This document shows, in pieces, positions 35,212 through 44,622 of a DNA stretch of 64,000 nt. The position numbers and the translations under genes are program-made. The stretch covers positions 1,736,001 to 1,800,000 of the forward strand of contig NZ_CP010311.1 in the NCBI RefSeq assembly GCF_000827125.1, read 5' to 3'. This DNA is from Geoalkalibacter subterraneus. GTDB lineage: Bacteria; Desulfobacterota; Desulfuromonadia; Desulfuromonadales; Geoalkalibacteraceae. The notes beneath the pieces were generated by a model. The model was given only the letters and a program-made list of their open reading frames with translations, searched no databases and was not told the DNA's origin. The number at the start of each line of letters is the position of its first letter. Within the stretch, counting starts at the first letter, position 1.

Positions 35212-36054
35212 ATGAAATCAATCCGCATTAATTATCCCGCCGTACTGGCCGGGATCCTTTTTATTGCCGCTTTCTGGTTTGTCTTCGGCAGGGCGATTTC
35301 AGGCATGGTGTATGACTGGGAAGTGGATCCGAATTATTCCCATGGTTTTCTGATCCCGTTCATCTCCGGTTATCTTGTATGGCAGAAACGCGAGGCGCTT
35401 GCCCGCATCGAGGTTGATCGCTCCTGGTTCGGCCTGCTGGTGATTGCGGCCGGCCTGGGTTTGTTTTTGGTAGGTTCTGTGGCCGGTGAATCGTTCACCA
35501 TGCGCTTTTCCATGCTGGTGGTGCTGGGCGGGACGCTGCTGTTTGCTTTTGGCTGGGGGATATTTCGTGAACTTGCTTTCCCTTATGCCTTTTTAATTTT
35601 CATGATTCCGCTGCCCTATATTCTCTATGATGCCATTGCCTTTCCCTTGAAGCTGATGATCACCGAATATTCCGTTGCGGTGCTGAAACTGTTCGGAGTG
35701 CCCGTGATGCGCGAGGGCAACATCATTCATCTGACCAGTACGACCCTTGAGGTGGCTGATGCCTGCAGCGGCATCCGTTCCATGATCTCGCTTCTGGCGC
35801 TCTCTACGGCGATGGCCTATTTTTTCCTGGCGCGCAGGTGGAAGCAGATTGTCCTGGTTGCCCTGGCGATTCCCATCGCCATGCTGGCCAATGCCATTCG
35901 CGTGATCGGGACCGGTCTTTTGGCGAGCCGCTACGGGGCTGGAGTTGCTCAAGGCTTTTTTCATGAATTTGCGGGCCTGGTGATTTTTGCCGTGGCGATG
36001 GTGATGCTGATGATCTCATCGGCAATTCTGAGCAAGATCGGAGGGGAAAAATGA
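35212..36054 (+). CDS. xrtA: Exosortase (XrtA type)
   Basis: A 280-residue membrane protein with about eight transmembrane segments. The catalytic triad is visible: Cys in ADACSGIRSMISLL (about 184), Arg in ANAIRVIGTG (about 227) and His in FFHEFAGL (about 246). The N-terminus has the family motif DPNYSHGFLIPFIS. Exosortases cleave PEP-CTERM tails during export to the surface. The only PEP-CTERM substrate seen in the window is at 49210. The EpsI gene overlaps by 4 bases and PrsK follows, which supports the XrtA assignment. Confidence 0.92.
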   Translation: MKSIRINYPAVLAGILFIAAFWFVFGRAISGMVYDWEVDPNYSHGFLIPFISGYLVWQKREALARIEVDRSWFGLLVIAAGLGLFLVGSVAGESFTMRFSMLVVLGGTLLFAFGWGIFRELAFPYAFLIFMIPLPYILYDAIAFPLKLMITEYSVAVLKLFGVPVMREGNIIHLTSTTLEVADACSGIRSMISLLALSTAMAYFFLARRWKQIVLVALAIPIAMLANAIRVIGTGLLASRYGAGVAQGFFHEFAGLVIFAVAMVMLMISSAILSKIGGEK

Positions 36055-36674
36055 TTGCGCGATTGGTGATAGTCGCTCTGGCGCTCGGTATTTTTGGCTG
36101 GTACGTCCAGGGTCACTCATTCCATGAGAGGATGCCCCTGCAGGCGCCCTTGTATGAATTTCCCCGGCAAATGAATGGATGGCAGGGCAAAGATCATTTC
36201 TTCAGCGAAGGCATCCTTGACCAGCTGCAGGTGTCGGACTACATCATGCGGCTTTACCGTCATGATGACCGAGGCGTCTCTCTTTATCTCGGCTATTATG
36301 AGACTCAGGGCGAGGGGGCTCAGATTCATTCTCCAAGACACTGTCTACCGGGCGGGGGATGGTATGGCGAGTCTGATGAGGTGCGGCAGATCACTGTCGG
36401 AGACCGCGAGATCGACGTGGTGCAGGCGGTCTACCGCAAGGATGATTCCCAGGAGGTTTTTGTTTACTGGTATCAGATGAAAAATGCCACAATTACAAAT
36501 GATTATATGTTGAAAGTTCAGATGGTTTTGAACTCTCTGAAGTATGGACGAAACGATGCGGCTTTCGTCCGTTTGTCTGCGCCTGTGACCAGTTCTGTGG
36601 AAGAGGCGGTGACGCGTATTGAGGATTTCATGGAAGACTTTGTGCCGCATCTTGATCGGTTTCTGCCGGAGTAA
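36051..36674 (+). CDS. EpsI family protein, exosortase partner
   Basis: A 207-residue protein with one N-terminal membrane anchor (3-18). It has the EpsI pattern: MNGWQGKD, VSLYLGYYETQGEGAQIHSP, HCLPGGGWY, then VVQAVYRK and VFVYWYQ. In many genomes this domain is fused to the exosortase; here it is a separate gene with an ATGA overlap. It is thought to act in the periplasm with the exosortase in polysaccharide-linked sorting; the mechanism is not known. Confidence 0.9.
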   Translation: MIARLVIVALALGIFGWYVQGHSFHERMPLQAPLYEFPRQMNGWQGKDHFFSEGILDQLQVSDYIMRLYRHDDRGVSLYLGYYETQGEGAQIHSPRHCLPGGGWYGESDEVRQITVGDREIDVVQAVYRKDDSQEVFVYWYQMKNATITNDYMLKVQMVLNSLKYGRNDAAFVRLSAPVTSSVEEAVTRIEDFMEDFVPHLDRFLPE

Positions 36675-36681
36675 CGGTGTG

Positions 36682-36942
36682 CCACTAAGACGCGAAGACG
36701 CTAAGAAAAGCTGAAAAGACTCAAAATCCATCAACACCAAGACACCAAGGAACCACCAAGGCACCAAAGGAAGGCTAGTGACAAGGTAACCAATGAAAAG
36801 AATCAAGGTCTTTTTGACAGGATTAACAGGATTGGCTGGATGACTGCATATTTTCAGTAAAGAAATAATCCTGTAAATCCTGTTAATCCTGTCGTTTTTT
36901 AAGCCTTTCTTGGTGTCTTGGTGTATCCTTCGTGACTTCGTG
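36682..36942. repeat. Nested palindrome of three periodic-word classes
   Basis: In order: AAGACGCGAAGACGCTAAG (36686), CACCAAGACACCAAGG (from 36734), GACAGGATTAACAGGATT (36816-36833), then the complements in reverse order: AATCCTGTAAATCCTGTTAA (36867-36893), TTGGTGTCTTGGTGT (about 36910), CTTCGTGACTTCGTG (about 36928). The innermost arms pair without mismatch over 18 bases. The outer two are imperfect. No gene is present between epsI and prsK. Confidence 0.85.
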
Positions 36943-36967
36943 TTGAAATGGTTTTAAGATTTTGCTT

Positions 36968-38989
36968 ATGACCCATCTTTCCTTCATCATCATTTCTGTC
37001 TCCCTGGCGGCGCTGTATGGCGCTTTTTTACTGTTTCGCAAGGGGGCGGCACTCTGGGTGGTCGGTCTGCTGCTGGCGTTTGTTGCCGCCGGCTGTCTTG
37101 AGGCGTTTGACTACCTGTCTCTCCTGCGCCCTGAGAAACTCTATCTCTATAAAAAATGGGCCCTGATTGCGGAATCCTTTCTGCCGTTGGGGTGGCTTTT
37201 CTATTCTCAGCGCTTTTCCCGTACCAACGGGATGTCGCGCATCCAGTGGCTTTTTCTTTTGATTGCCGTCATGCTGCCGGTTGCGGCGGTGACAATCCCA
37301 TTGGAGCAGTTTTTCTACAGCCCCGATTTCGGCGAGGAAAAGCTGCTGTTTCTCGGCAATCCCGGGTATTTTTTCTACATCACCCTGATGGCTGTTCTGA
37401 TCGTCTCTCTGGTGAATCTGGAGATTACCTTGATGAGCGCCCAGCGCGCCGACCGTTGGAAGATCAAGTATGAGGTCATCGGCGCTGGGGTCATTATCGG
37501 TTTTTTTATCGTTTATTACAGCCAGAGCCTGCTGTACCGCTCGATCGACATGGGCCTTGCACCGACGCGCGCCGCGATGCCGGCGGTGGGCATTGTGCTG
37601 ATGGCCTTTTCCCGCCTGCGTCGCGGTGATGCCGGCGGGGTGAGGCTGTCGCCGGATATGGCGTATCGCTCGGTGGTGATTTTTGTCGTCGGGCTCTATT
37701 TCATCGGCATTGCACTGGTGGGCGAGGGGCTGAAGTATTTTGGCGAATCCGCTCAGCGCTCGGTGCTGACGGTGGTGGCCTTTGCCGGGTTTGCCCTCCT
37801 GATGGCCATCTTTCTGTCCGATCGGGTCAAACGGCGCATCAAGGTGACCCTGCACAAGCACTTTTACCGCTCCAAATACGATTACCGCCAGCAGTGGCTG
37901 GAGTTCACCAGCCGTATCGGCGCGGCACGCGACGGGGATGACCTGTCTCATAAAATCCTTTCTTTTTTCTGCGAGGTTTTCGGATTTCAGGGGGCCGGAC
38001 TTTACCTCGAGGATCGGGAGCGGGGGCGCTACGTTCAAACGGCGCGCTATGAACGGTGTTCGCTGGCTGCGGAAATCGATTCGAAACATCCTTTGATGGA
38101 AAAGATGCGCGCACGGGAGTGGATTGTCGATCTGGAGGAGGATGACCCCGCCGGCATTCTGTCTGAGGCGAGTACTTCGCGCTGTTTCTACCTGGTGCCG
38201 TTGCGGACGGAGACGCAGCTGGAGGGGATGATCTCACTTGAAGGTGCGCTCAACCCATCGGAGAAGCTCACCTACGAAGACTACGATCTGATGAAGGCCC
38301 TGGGGCGGCAGGCACTGGCTGCGCTCATGAACGTGCGGCTGTCGCAGGAGCTGTCCGCCGCGCGCGAGATGGAGCTGATGGGGCGCGTGTCGGCCTTTGT
38401 CCTGCACGATCTCAAGAATCTCGTTTCCAACCTGGGGTTGGTGGTCGACAACGCGCGGGATTACATTGATGACCCCGAGTTCCAGCAGGACATGATGGAA
38501 ACGCTTCAGGGCACGGTCGATAAGATGAAGGGGCTTATTCAGCGTCTGCGCAACCTGCAGGAGAAGCGCGACTTGCAGCGTGACTCAGTCGAACTTCGAG
38601 AACTTGTGGATGAAGCCCTGGGACAGGTATCTCATCCGGCTGTAGAGATTTCGGGTGCCGAGGTCGAGACGGAAGTGGATGCGGAAGAGATCCGCAAGGT
38701 GGTGCTCAACCTGGTTCTCAACGCCCTGGATGCCACCGGCAACAAGGGTCCGGTCCAGGTCGAGGTGGGACGAACCGCTTCTCCCTTCATCCGGGTCTCC
38801 GATGAAGGGGAGGGGATGTCGGAGGCGTTCATGCGCAGCCGCCTGTTCCGCCCTTTCGAGACGACCAAGAAGAAAGGCTTTGGTATCGGTCTCTATCAAT
38901 GCCGCCAGATCGTTGAGGCGCATGGTGGGCGGATTGAGGTCGAGAGCGAGGAAGGCAGGGGGAGCACTTTTACCGTCTGGTTGCCCTGA
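36968..38989 (+). CDS. prsK: PrsK, PEP-CTERM system sensor histidine kinase
   Basis: About 673 residues (ATG at 36968; TTG at 36962 also possible). The first ~290 residues hold eight or so membrane segments, then a GAF domain (about 325-450). Next is the phospho-acceptor helix RVSAFVLHDLKNLVSNLGLV with His near 480, then an ATPase with NLVLNALDATG (N box), DEGEGMSEAF (G1) and GFGIGLYQCR (G2). This layout and the HDLKN box are those of PrsK, the kinase found with exosortase A. The expected partner PrsR is at 42540, past the rml genes. Confidence 0.9.
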   Translation: MTHLSFIIISVSLAALYGAFLLFRKGAALWVVGLLLAFVAAGCLEAFDYLSLLRPEKLYLYKKWALIAESFLPLGWLFYSQRFSRTNGMSRIQWLFLLIAVMLPVAAVTIPLEQFFYSPDFGEEKLLFLGNPGYFFYITLMAVLIVSLVNLEITLMSAQRADRWKIKYEVIGAGVIIGFFIVYYSQSLLYRSIDMGLAPTRAAMPAVGIVLMAFSRLRRGDAGGVRLSPDMAYRSVVIFVVGLYFIGIALVGEGLKYFGESAQRSVLTVVAFAGFALLMAIFLSDRVKRRIKVTLHKHFYRSKYDYRQQWLEFTSRIGAARDGDDLSHKILSFFCEVFGFQGAGLYLEDRERGRYVQTARYERCSLAAEIDSKHPLMEKMRAREWIVDLEEDDPAGILSEASTSRCFYLVPLRTETQLEGMISLEGALNPSEKLTYEDYDLMKALGRQALAALMNVRLSQELSAAREMELMGRVSAFVLHDLKNLVSNLGLVVDNARDYIDDPEFQQDMMETLQGTVDKMKGLIQRLRNLQEKRDLQRDSVELRELVDEALGQVSHPAVEISGAEVETEVDAEEIRKVVLNLVLNALDATGNKGPVQVEVGRTASPFIRVSDEGEGMSEAFMRSRLFRPFETTKKKGFGIGLYQCRQIVEAHGGRIEVESEEGRGSTFTVWLP

Positions 38990-39009
38990 TCGGGCCAAGT
39001 CATTTACAG

Positions 39010-39040
39010 TTGCAGGCAATTGTGGAAGAATGCCCTGCAA
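39010..39040. terminator. Hairpin between prsK and rmlB
   Basis: TTGCAGGCA faces TGCCCTGCAA with one bulge and an 11-base loop. There is no T-run after it, so it may be a weak terminator or a protein-binding site instead. Confidence 0.35.
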
Positions 39041-39095
39041 TTCGAACAACTGAAATAGAATAAACCTGTTACCAATCTTTATTGAGGAAAGAGCT

Positions 39096-40154
39096 TTGAA
39101 AAATCTACTCGTAACCGGCGGCTGCGGCTTTATCGGCGCCAACTTTATCCGTCTTGCCCTGCAGCAGAACTCGAACATTCGTATCATCAATCTCGATTGC
39201 CTGACCTATGCGGGCAACCCCAAAAATCTTGAAGGGATTGCGGAAGGGGAAAGTTACCGCTTTGTCAGGGGCGATATCTGCGACGCGGGTCTCGTGAATG
39301 ATCTTTTTCAGGAAGAGCGGATCGACACGGTGGTTCATTTTGCCGCGGAAAGCCACGTGGATCGCAGCATCGAAGGGCCGGCGCAATTTATTCAGACCAA
39401 CATCGTCGGCACCTTCAACCTGCTGGAAGCGGCCAGAAAGGCATGGGCGCAGGGTGCGTCTGATCACCGTTTTCTCCATGTCAGCACCGATGAGGTTTAT
39501 GGATCCCTGGGCGAAACGGGTTACTTCACTGAAGTGACCCCCTATGATCCGCGCTCCCCGTATTCGGCCAGCAAGGCCTCTTCCGATCATCTGGCCAGCG
39601 CCTATTTTCATACCTACGGCCTGCCGGTGCTGATCACCAACTGTTCCAACAACTACGGCCCTTACCAGTTTCCGGAAAAGCTCATCCCCCTGATGATCAA
39701 TAATGCTCTGAACGGCAAGAATCTTCCGGTTTACGGCGACGGCAGGAATGTGCGCGACTGGCTCTATGTCGAGGATCACTGCGAGGCCATTCTACGGGTT
39801 CTTGAGAAGGGGGTTTTGGGCGAGACGTACAACATCGGCGGCAACAACGAGCGGCAGAATATCCAGATCGTGGAAGCGGTCTGTGACCTGGTGGACGAGT
39901 TGGCCGACCCCCTTGCAGACGGTCGCAGCCGGCGCGAGTTGATCTCCTTTGTTAAAGACCGGCCCGGCCACGACCGCCGCTACGCCATTGACGCCTCGAA
40001 AATCCGTGACGAGCTGGGATGGGAGCCCAAAGTCGTTTTTGAGGAAGGCATCCGTCGCACCATCGGCTGGTATCTGGATAATCCGGCATGGGTTGAGAGT
40101 GTTCTTAACGGTAGCTATCGCGAATATTACGAGAAGATGTACGGGGGACGGTAA
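39096..40154 (+). CDS. rmlB: dTDP-glucose 4,6-dehydratase
   Basis: A 352-residue short-chain dehydrogenase-type enzyme, starting at TTG (39096) behind GAGGAAAG. It has the NAD-binding VTGGCGFIGANFI, HFAAESHVDRSIEGP, VSTDEVYGSLG and the catalytic YSASKASSDH (Tyr-x3-Lys). It converts dTDP-glucose to the 4-keto-6-deoxy sugar, second step to dTDP-rhamnose. It leads a run rmlB-rmlD-rmlA-rmlC. Confidence 0.95.
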   Translation: MKNLLVTGGCGFIGANFIRLALQQNSNIRIINLDCLTYAGNPKNLEGIAEGESYRFVRGDICDAGLVNDLFQEERIDTVVHFAAESHVDRSIEGPAQFIQTNIVGTFNLLEAARKAWAQGASDHRFLHVSTDEVYGSLGETGYFTEVTPYDPRSPYSASKASSDHLASAYFHTYGLPVLITNCSNNYGPYQFPEKLIPLMINNALNGKNLPVYGDGRNVRDWLYVEDHCEAILRVLEKGVLGETYNIGGNNERQNIQIVEAVCDLVDELADPLADGRSRRELISFVKDRPGHDRRYAIDASKIRDELGWEPKVVFEEGIRRTIGWYLDNPAWVESVLNGSYREYYEKMYGGR

Positions 40155-40157
40155 GCG

Positions 40158-41057
40158 ATGATTCATGACGCATCCTCACCGCTTAAAACCGCCCTGATCG
40201 GAGCAAACGGCATGCTGGCGCAGATGGTGCGCCTGGAAGCCCCGAGGCAGTGGGATATTGTGCCGTTGGACCTTCCCGATTTCGATCTGACGGACAGGGA
40301 GCAGGTGCTGGAAACTCTGACTGAGCTGCAACCCGATGTGATCATCAACTGCGCAGCCTACACCAACGTGGACGGGTGCGAGAGCGAGCAGGATATTGCC
40401 TTCGCAGTCAACGGCGAAGGGCCTAAACATCTGGCTGAAGCTGCCTTGGCCTGTGATGCCACCCTGGTGCATATCTCGACCGATTACGTATTTTCAGGCG
40501 ATAAGGACGAACCTTATACTGAAGAGGACGCTCCCTCCCCCAAATCGGTCTATGGCCAGTCGAAGCTCGCCGGCGAAAAAGCAATTGTGGAGAGCGGCCT
40601 GGATCGATTTTTCATTGTGCGCACCAGTTGGCTGTATGGCCCCGGAGGCAAGAACTTTGTCGAGACTGTTCTGCGCCTGACGGCAGAGCGCGAGGAATTG
40701 CGCATCGTGGCTGATCAGACCGGCAGCCCGACCATGACCCGGGATCTGGCCCAGGCTTTGTTCAATCTGCTGGCGACAGAGCGCTATGGAATCTATCATT
40801 TTTCAGACGAAGGTGCCTGCAGCTGGTATGATTTTGCGTGCGCCATTGTCGAATTGGCCAAAGTCAGTGGAATGCCCGTCAATGCGCGCAAAATCCATCC
40901 CATTCGCACAGAGGAGTTCCCCCTGCCTGCGCCGCGGCCCCGCTATTCGGTTTTTTCGAAAGAGAAATACCGGACGGTGACGCGGCAGGAGATCCCGCGC
41001 TGGCAGGACAGTTTGAAGGATTATTTTAAAATTCGGAGTCAAGTTGATGAATCATAA
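40158..41057 (+). CDS. rmlD: dTDP-4-dehydrorhamnose reductase
   Basis: A 299-residue reductase: [12 protein letters not shown] for the cofactor, [40 protein letters not shown], and [11 protein letters not shown] with the Tyr-x3-Lys pair. Last step to dTDP-L-rhamnose. It starts 3 bases after rmlB stops and overlaps rmlA. Confidence 0.94.
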   Translation: MIHDASSPLKTALIGANGMLAQMVRLEAPRQWDIVPLDLPDFDLTDREQVLETLTELQPDVIINCAAYTNVDGCESEQDIAFAVNGEGPKHLAEAALACDATLVHISTDYVFSGDKDEPYTEEDAPSPKSVYGQSKLAGEKAIVESGLDRFFIVRTSWLYGPGGKNFVETVLRLTAEREELRIVADQTGSPTMTRDLAQALFNLLATERYGIYHFSDEGACSWYDFACAIVELAKVSGMPVNARKIHPIRTEEFPLPAPRPRYSVFSKEKYRTVTRQEIPRWQDSLKDYFKIRSQVDES

Positions 41058-41940
41058 CGGTATTAAAAAAGGAATTATTCTCGCCGGCGGGGCCGGGACT
41101 CGTCTGTATCCGCTGACGCTGGTGGCCAGCAAACAGCTTCAGCCGGTTTACGACAAGCCCATGATTTATTACCCGCTTGCCACCCTCATGGCGGCAGGCA
41201 TCCGTGATATCCTGATTATCTCAACCCCGCAGGATGTACCGCGTTTTGAGGATCTGCTGGGAGACGGCAGCCGCTGGGGGATAAGACTCAGCTATGCAGT
41301 GCAGCCTGAACCGAAAGGGATCGCCCAGGCGTTTCTGATCGGTGAGGATTTTATCGCCGGCGATTCGGTCTGCCTGATCCTTGGGGACAACCTGTTTTAC
41401 GGAAAGATGGGGCTTGATCGCATCGTTGCGGACTTTAAGGGAGGCGCACGCGTATTCGGCTATCCGGTGACGGACCCGGAACGCTATGGGGTTGTCGAAT
41501 TCGACCGTGAGGGTAAGGTTTTAAGTATCGAGGAAAAGCCGCAGAAGCCCAAATCACATTATGCGGTTCCCGGTCTTTATCTTTATGACGGCAAGGTGGT
41601 TGAGCTGGCCCGCAATCTTAAGCCCTCCGCCCGCGGCGAACTGGAAATCACGGATTTAAACCTTGAGTACCTTCATCGTGATGAGTTGATGGTGGAAAAG
41701 CTCGGGCGCGGGATCGCCTGGCTCGATACCGGTACTCACATGAGCCTGCTCGAGGCCAGTCACTTCATCGGGACCCTTGAAGCACGCCAGGGACTCAAAA
41801 TTGCCTGCCTGGAGGAGATTGCCTTCTCCAGGGGATTTATCGACGAGCGGCAGATGCGCTCTGTCATCGACCAGACTCCCAAGTCGAGCTATCGTGAATA
41901 CCTGGAAGCGGTTCTGCGGTGGCATGAAGGCGAGGTGTGA
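41047..41940 (+). CDS. rmlA: Glucose-1-phosphate thymidylyltransferase
   Basis: About 297 residues from the ATG at 41047 (a TTG lies one codon earlier). It has [16 protein letters not shown] (nucleotide loop), [23 protein letters not shown] with the metal Asp, and [20 protein letters not shown]. First step of the dTDP-rhamnose pathway. It overlaps the rmlD end by 11 bases. Confidence 0.95.
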   Translation: MNHNGIKKGIILAGGAGTRLYPLTLVASKQLQPVYDKPMIYYPLATLMAAGIRDILIISTPQDVPRFEDLLGDGSRWGIRLSYAVQPEPKGIAQAFLIGEDFIAGDSVCLILGDNLFYGKMGLDRIVADFKGGARVFGYPVTDPERYGVVEFDREGKVLSIEEKPQKPKSHYAVPGLYLYDGKVVELARNLKPSARGELEITDLNLEYLHRDELMVEKLGRGIAWLDTGTHMSLLEASHFIGTLEARQGLKIACLEEIAFSRGFIDERQMRSVIDQTPKSSYREYLEAVLRWHEGEV

Positions 41941-41944
41941 AACG

Positions 41945-42514
41945 GTGCAGGTCATAAAAACGGAAATCCCCGACGTCCTGATTGTCGAACCGAAGGTGTT
42001 CGGCGATGATCGGGGCTTTTTCTTCGAAAGTTACAATGAGCGGGCATGGCAGCAGGCCACGGGATTGCAGCGCCATTTTGTGCAGGATAACCATTCCCGC
42101 TCACAGAAGGGTGTCCTGCGGGGGCTGCATTACCAGCTCCAGCAGCCGCAGGGCAAACTCGTGCGCGCCGTACTGGGCGAAGTATTCGATGTGGCTGTTG
42201 ATCTCAGGCAGGGAAGCGAGACCTTCGGTCGCTGGGTCGGTGTGAGACTCAGCGCTGAGAACAAGCGTCAGCTCTGGATCCCGGAAGGGTTTGCCCATGG
42301 GTTTCTGGTGCTGTCGGATGTGGCGGAGTTTCTTTATAAAACCACCGATTATTATGCGCCGGAGCATGAGCGTACCCTGGCCTGGGATGATGAGTCGGTA
42401 GGTATTGAGTGGCCTCTGGATGGAGAGCCGCTTCTTTCGCAGAAAGATCAGCACGGGGTGTCTTTGAAGCAAGCGCCTGTCTATGATGGGGAGCAAGGGC
42501 CTCTTATTGGCTGA
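41945..42514 (+). CDS. rmlC: dTDP-4-dehydrorhamnose 3,5-epimerase
   Basis: A 189-residue cupin enzyme starting at GTG (41945), 4 bases after rmlA; a longer frame from 41777 only shadows rmlA. It has GDDRGFFFESYNERAW, QDNHSRSQKGVLRGLHYQ with the catalytic His, and FLYKTTDYYAPEHERTLAWD with the active-site Tyr. It completes the four-enzyme set for dTDP-L-rhamnose, presumably a donor for glycosyltransferases at 9178-19398. Confidence 0.93.
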   Translation: MQVIKTEIPDVLIVEPKVFGDDRGFFFESYNERAWQQATGLQRHFVQDNHSRSQKGVLRGLHYQLQQPQGKLVRAVLGEVFDVAVDLRQGSETFGRWVGVRLSAENKRQLWIPEGFAHGFLVLSDVAEFLYKTTDYYAPEHERTLAWDDESVGIEWPLDGEPLLSQKDQHGVSLKQAPVYDGEQGPLIG

Positions 42515-42539
42515 ATTGAGTTTGGAGAGAGGGGGGCAG

Positions 42540-43928
42540 GTGGAAAAACTTCTGATTGTCGATGACAGCGAAGAAATCCGCAAGCAGCTCAAATGGGGGC
42601 TGGGGCGTGATTACCAGGTTTTGCTTGCCGGTGACGGTGAGGAAGCCTTATCGCTTTTTCGCAAGCATCGTCCCAGAGTGATGACTCTCGACCTGGGGCT
42701 GCCCCCTGATCCCGATGGGGCGAGCGAAGGGTTGCGCTGCCTGGAGGCGATTCTCAACGAAGATAACACCGCCAAGGTGATCATGGTCACCGGCAACGAA
42801 GAGCGCGAAAATGCGCTCGAAGCGATCCAGAGGGGCGCGTACGATTTTTATTCCAAGCCCATTGACCTGGGCGAAGTCAAGGTAATCCTGAAACGTGCAT
42901 TTCACCTGGCTGAACTGGAAGATGAAAATCGCCGTCTGCACAAAAAAGCGCTGGGGGAAGTGGCCCCCATGGGTGGACTGTTCGGTCAGTGCCCCCAGAT
43001 GCAGGAGGTTTTCGGCACCATCCGCAAGGTGGCATCCACCGATGTGCCGGTTTTTGTTCTTGGCGAAAGCGGCACCGGCAAAGAACTGGTGGCGCGTGCC
43101 ATTCATGCCCACAGTTTGCGCAAGGACGCCACTTTTGTGCCGATCAACTGCGGCGCCATTCCTGACAACCTTCTCGAAGCTGAGTTGTTCGGATATGAAA
43201 AAGGCGCTTTCACCGGCGCGCAGACCCGCACCCAGGGCAAGGTGGAATTTGCCCACAAGGGGACGTTGTTCCTCGATGAGATCGGAGAGCTTCCAACCAC
43301 TCTGCAAGTCAAGCTGTTGCGGTTCCTGCAGGAAAAAACCATTCAGCGTGTCGGGGGCCGGGAGAACATCGAGGTCGACGCTCGCATTGTTGCTGCGACC
43401 AACATTGACATCAGCGATGCGATTGCACAGGGAGCGTTCCGGGAGGATCTGTTCTACCGCATCGGGGTGATTACCCTGAATCTGCCGCCATTGCGCGACC
43501 GCGGAGAGGACATTATGCTGTTGGCGCAGATGTTCCTGCTGCGTTTTGCCGATGAGTTCGGGCGCCGGGTCAAAAGTTACAGTGCCGATGCAAAAAAGGT
43601 GCTGCGCAGGTACAACTGGCCGGGAAATGTGCGCGAGATGGAAAACAAAATCAAACGCGCGGTGATCATGGCCGAAGGGGCGGTGATTGAAGCCGGCGAT
43701 CTGGGTTTCGAAACCAACGGTAGCCCCCAGACGATGACCCCCGAATTAAGCCTCGACGGCATGACCCTCAAAGATGCCCGGGAAAAGGTCGAGCGGGACA
43801 TGGTCCTGATGGCCCTCAACCGCGAAGGAGGCAACATCGCCAAAGCCTCAGAAATGCTCGGCGTAAGCCGCCCGACCTTCTACGATCTGCTGCGCAGGCA
43901 TAACCTGCAGGGTGCAGCGGGGCGGTGA
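42540..43928 (+). CDS. prsR: PrsR, PEP-CTERM system sigma-54-dependent response regulator
   Basis: About 462 residues from GTG at 42540. The receiver domain (1-120) has its phospho-Asp at 51 in LDLGLPPDPDGASEGL, an insertion characteristic of PrsR. The AAA+ domain has Walker A GESGTGKE (175-182), GAFTGA (222-227), the loop that contacts sigma-54, and a C-terminal Fis-type HTH (KASEMLGVSRPTFYDLLRRH). With PrsK it is expected to activate PEP-CTERM genes; a sigma-54 promoter precedes the one at 49926. It follows rmlC by 25 bases and may be cotranscribed. Confidence 0.93.
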   Translation: MEKLLIVDDSEEIRKQLKWGLGRDYQVLLAGDGEEALSLFRKHRPRVMTLDLGLPPDPDGASEGLRCLEAILNEDNTAKVIMVTGNEERENALEAIQRGAYDFYSKPIDLGEVKVILKRAFHLAELEDENRRLHKKALGEVAPMGGLFGQCPQMQEVFGTIRKVASTDVPVFVLGESGTGKELVARAIHAHSLRKDATFVPINCGAIPDNLLEAELFGYEKGAFTGAQTRTQGKVEFAHKGTLFLDEIGELPTTLQVKLLRFLQEKTIQRVGGRENIEVDARIVAATNIDISDAIAQGAFREDLFYRIGVITLNLPPLRDRGEDIMLLAQMFLLRFADEFGRRVKSYSADAKKVLRRYNWPGNVREMENKIKRAVIMAEGAVIEAGDLGFETNGSPQTMTPELSLDGMTLKDAREKVERDMVLMALNREGGNIAKASEMLGVSRPTFYDLLRRHNLQGAAGR

Positions 43929-43959
43929 ATGGTGGCGGCCCCGGAGCGGGGTGAATGAC

Positions 43960-44622
43960 GGTGGCAGGGCGCCCCGGCGGGTCGCCCCTACGGGGACCGT
44001 CGGCAATGCATTGGATGTAGGGGCGACCCGCTGGGTCGCCCTGGTGAATTACGGCACCCCGGTTGAATGGAAACAACCCCGATGCGGGGATGGGCGATGC
44101 AATACCCCGGACCGGGATGAATGACGGTGGCAGGGCGACCCGGCGGGGACCGTGGGCAATGCATTGGATGTAGGGGCGACCCGCTGGGTCGCCCTGGTGA
44201 ATTACGGCACCCCGGTTGAATGGAAACAACCCCGATGCGGGGACGGGCGATGCAATACGCCGAAACGGGGTAAATGACGGTGACAGGGCGACCCGGCGGG
44301 GACCGTCGGCAATGCATTGGATGTAGGGGCGACCCGCTGGGTCGCCCTGGTGAAACACGGCACCCCGGTTGAATGGAAACAACCCCGATGCGGGGACGGG
44401 CAATGCCAGACCCCGGAGCGGGGTGAATGACGGTGACAGGGCGACCCAGCGGGGACCGTCGGCAATGCATTGGATGTAGGGGCGACCCGCTGGGTCGCCC
44501 TGATGAAACACGGCACCCCGGTTGAATGGAAACAACCCCGGTGGGGGGAACGGCGATGCCAGACCCCGGACCGGGGTGAATGACGGTGACAGGGCGACCC
44601 AACGGGTCGCCCCTACGGATTC
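43960..44622. repeat. REP array of exact 153-bp tandem units
   Basis: GTAGGGGCGACCCGCTGGGT starts at 44017, 44170, 44323 and 44476, three identical spacings of 153. The outer inverted hairpins (about 43966-43991 and 44595-44619) are complete. The three internal ones lack about 12 bases (the CCCCTAC side), so GGGCGACCC runs straight into GGGGACCGT. The shared deletion shows that the array grew by copying one already-deleted unit. Because 153 is divisible by three, long open frames run across it; they are not genes. Confidence 0.92.

Noticed and set aside
36832-36849. Sigma-54-like TTGGCTGGATGACTGCAT upstream of prsK
   Set aside because: Spacing fits, but it sits in the loop of the nested palindrome and the sequence is a weaker match; chance is likely.
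37028-38089. 353-residue ORF antisense to prsK
   Set aside because: Opposite strand of a confidently identified kinase; His/Gln-rich shadow translation.
43960-44622. CRISPR array
   Set aside because: Units are 153 bp of near-identical sequence without unique spacers and no cas gene is present.
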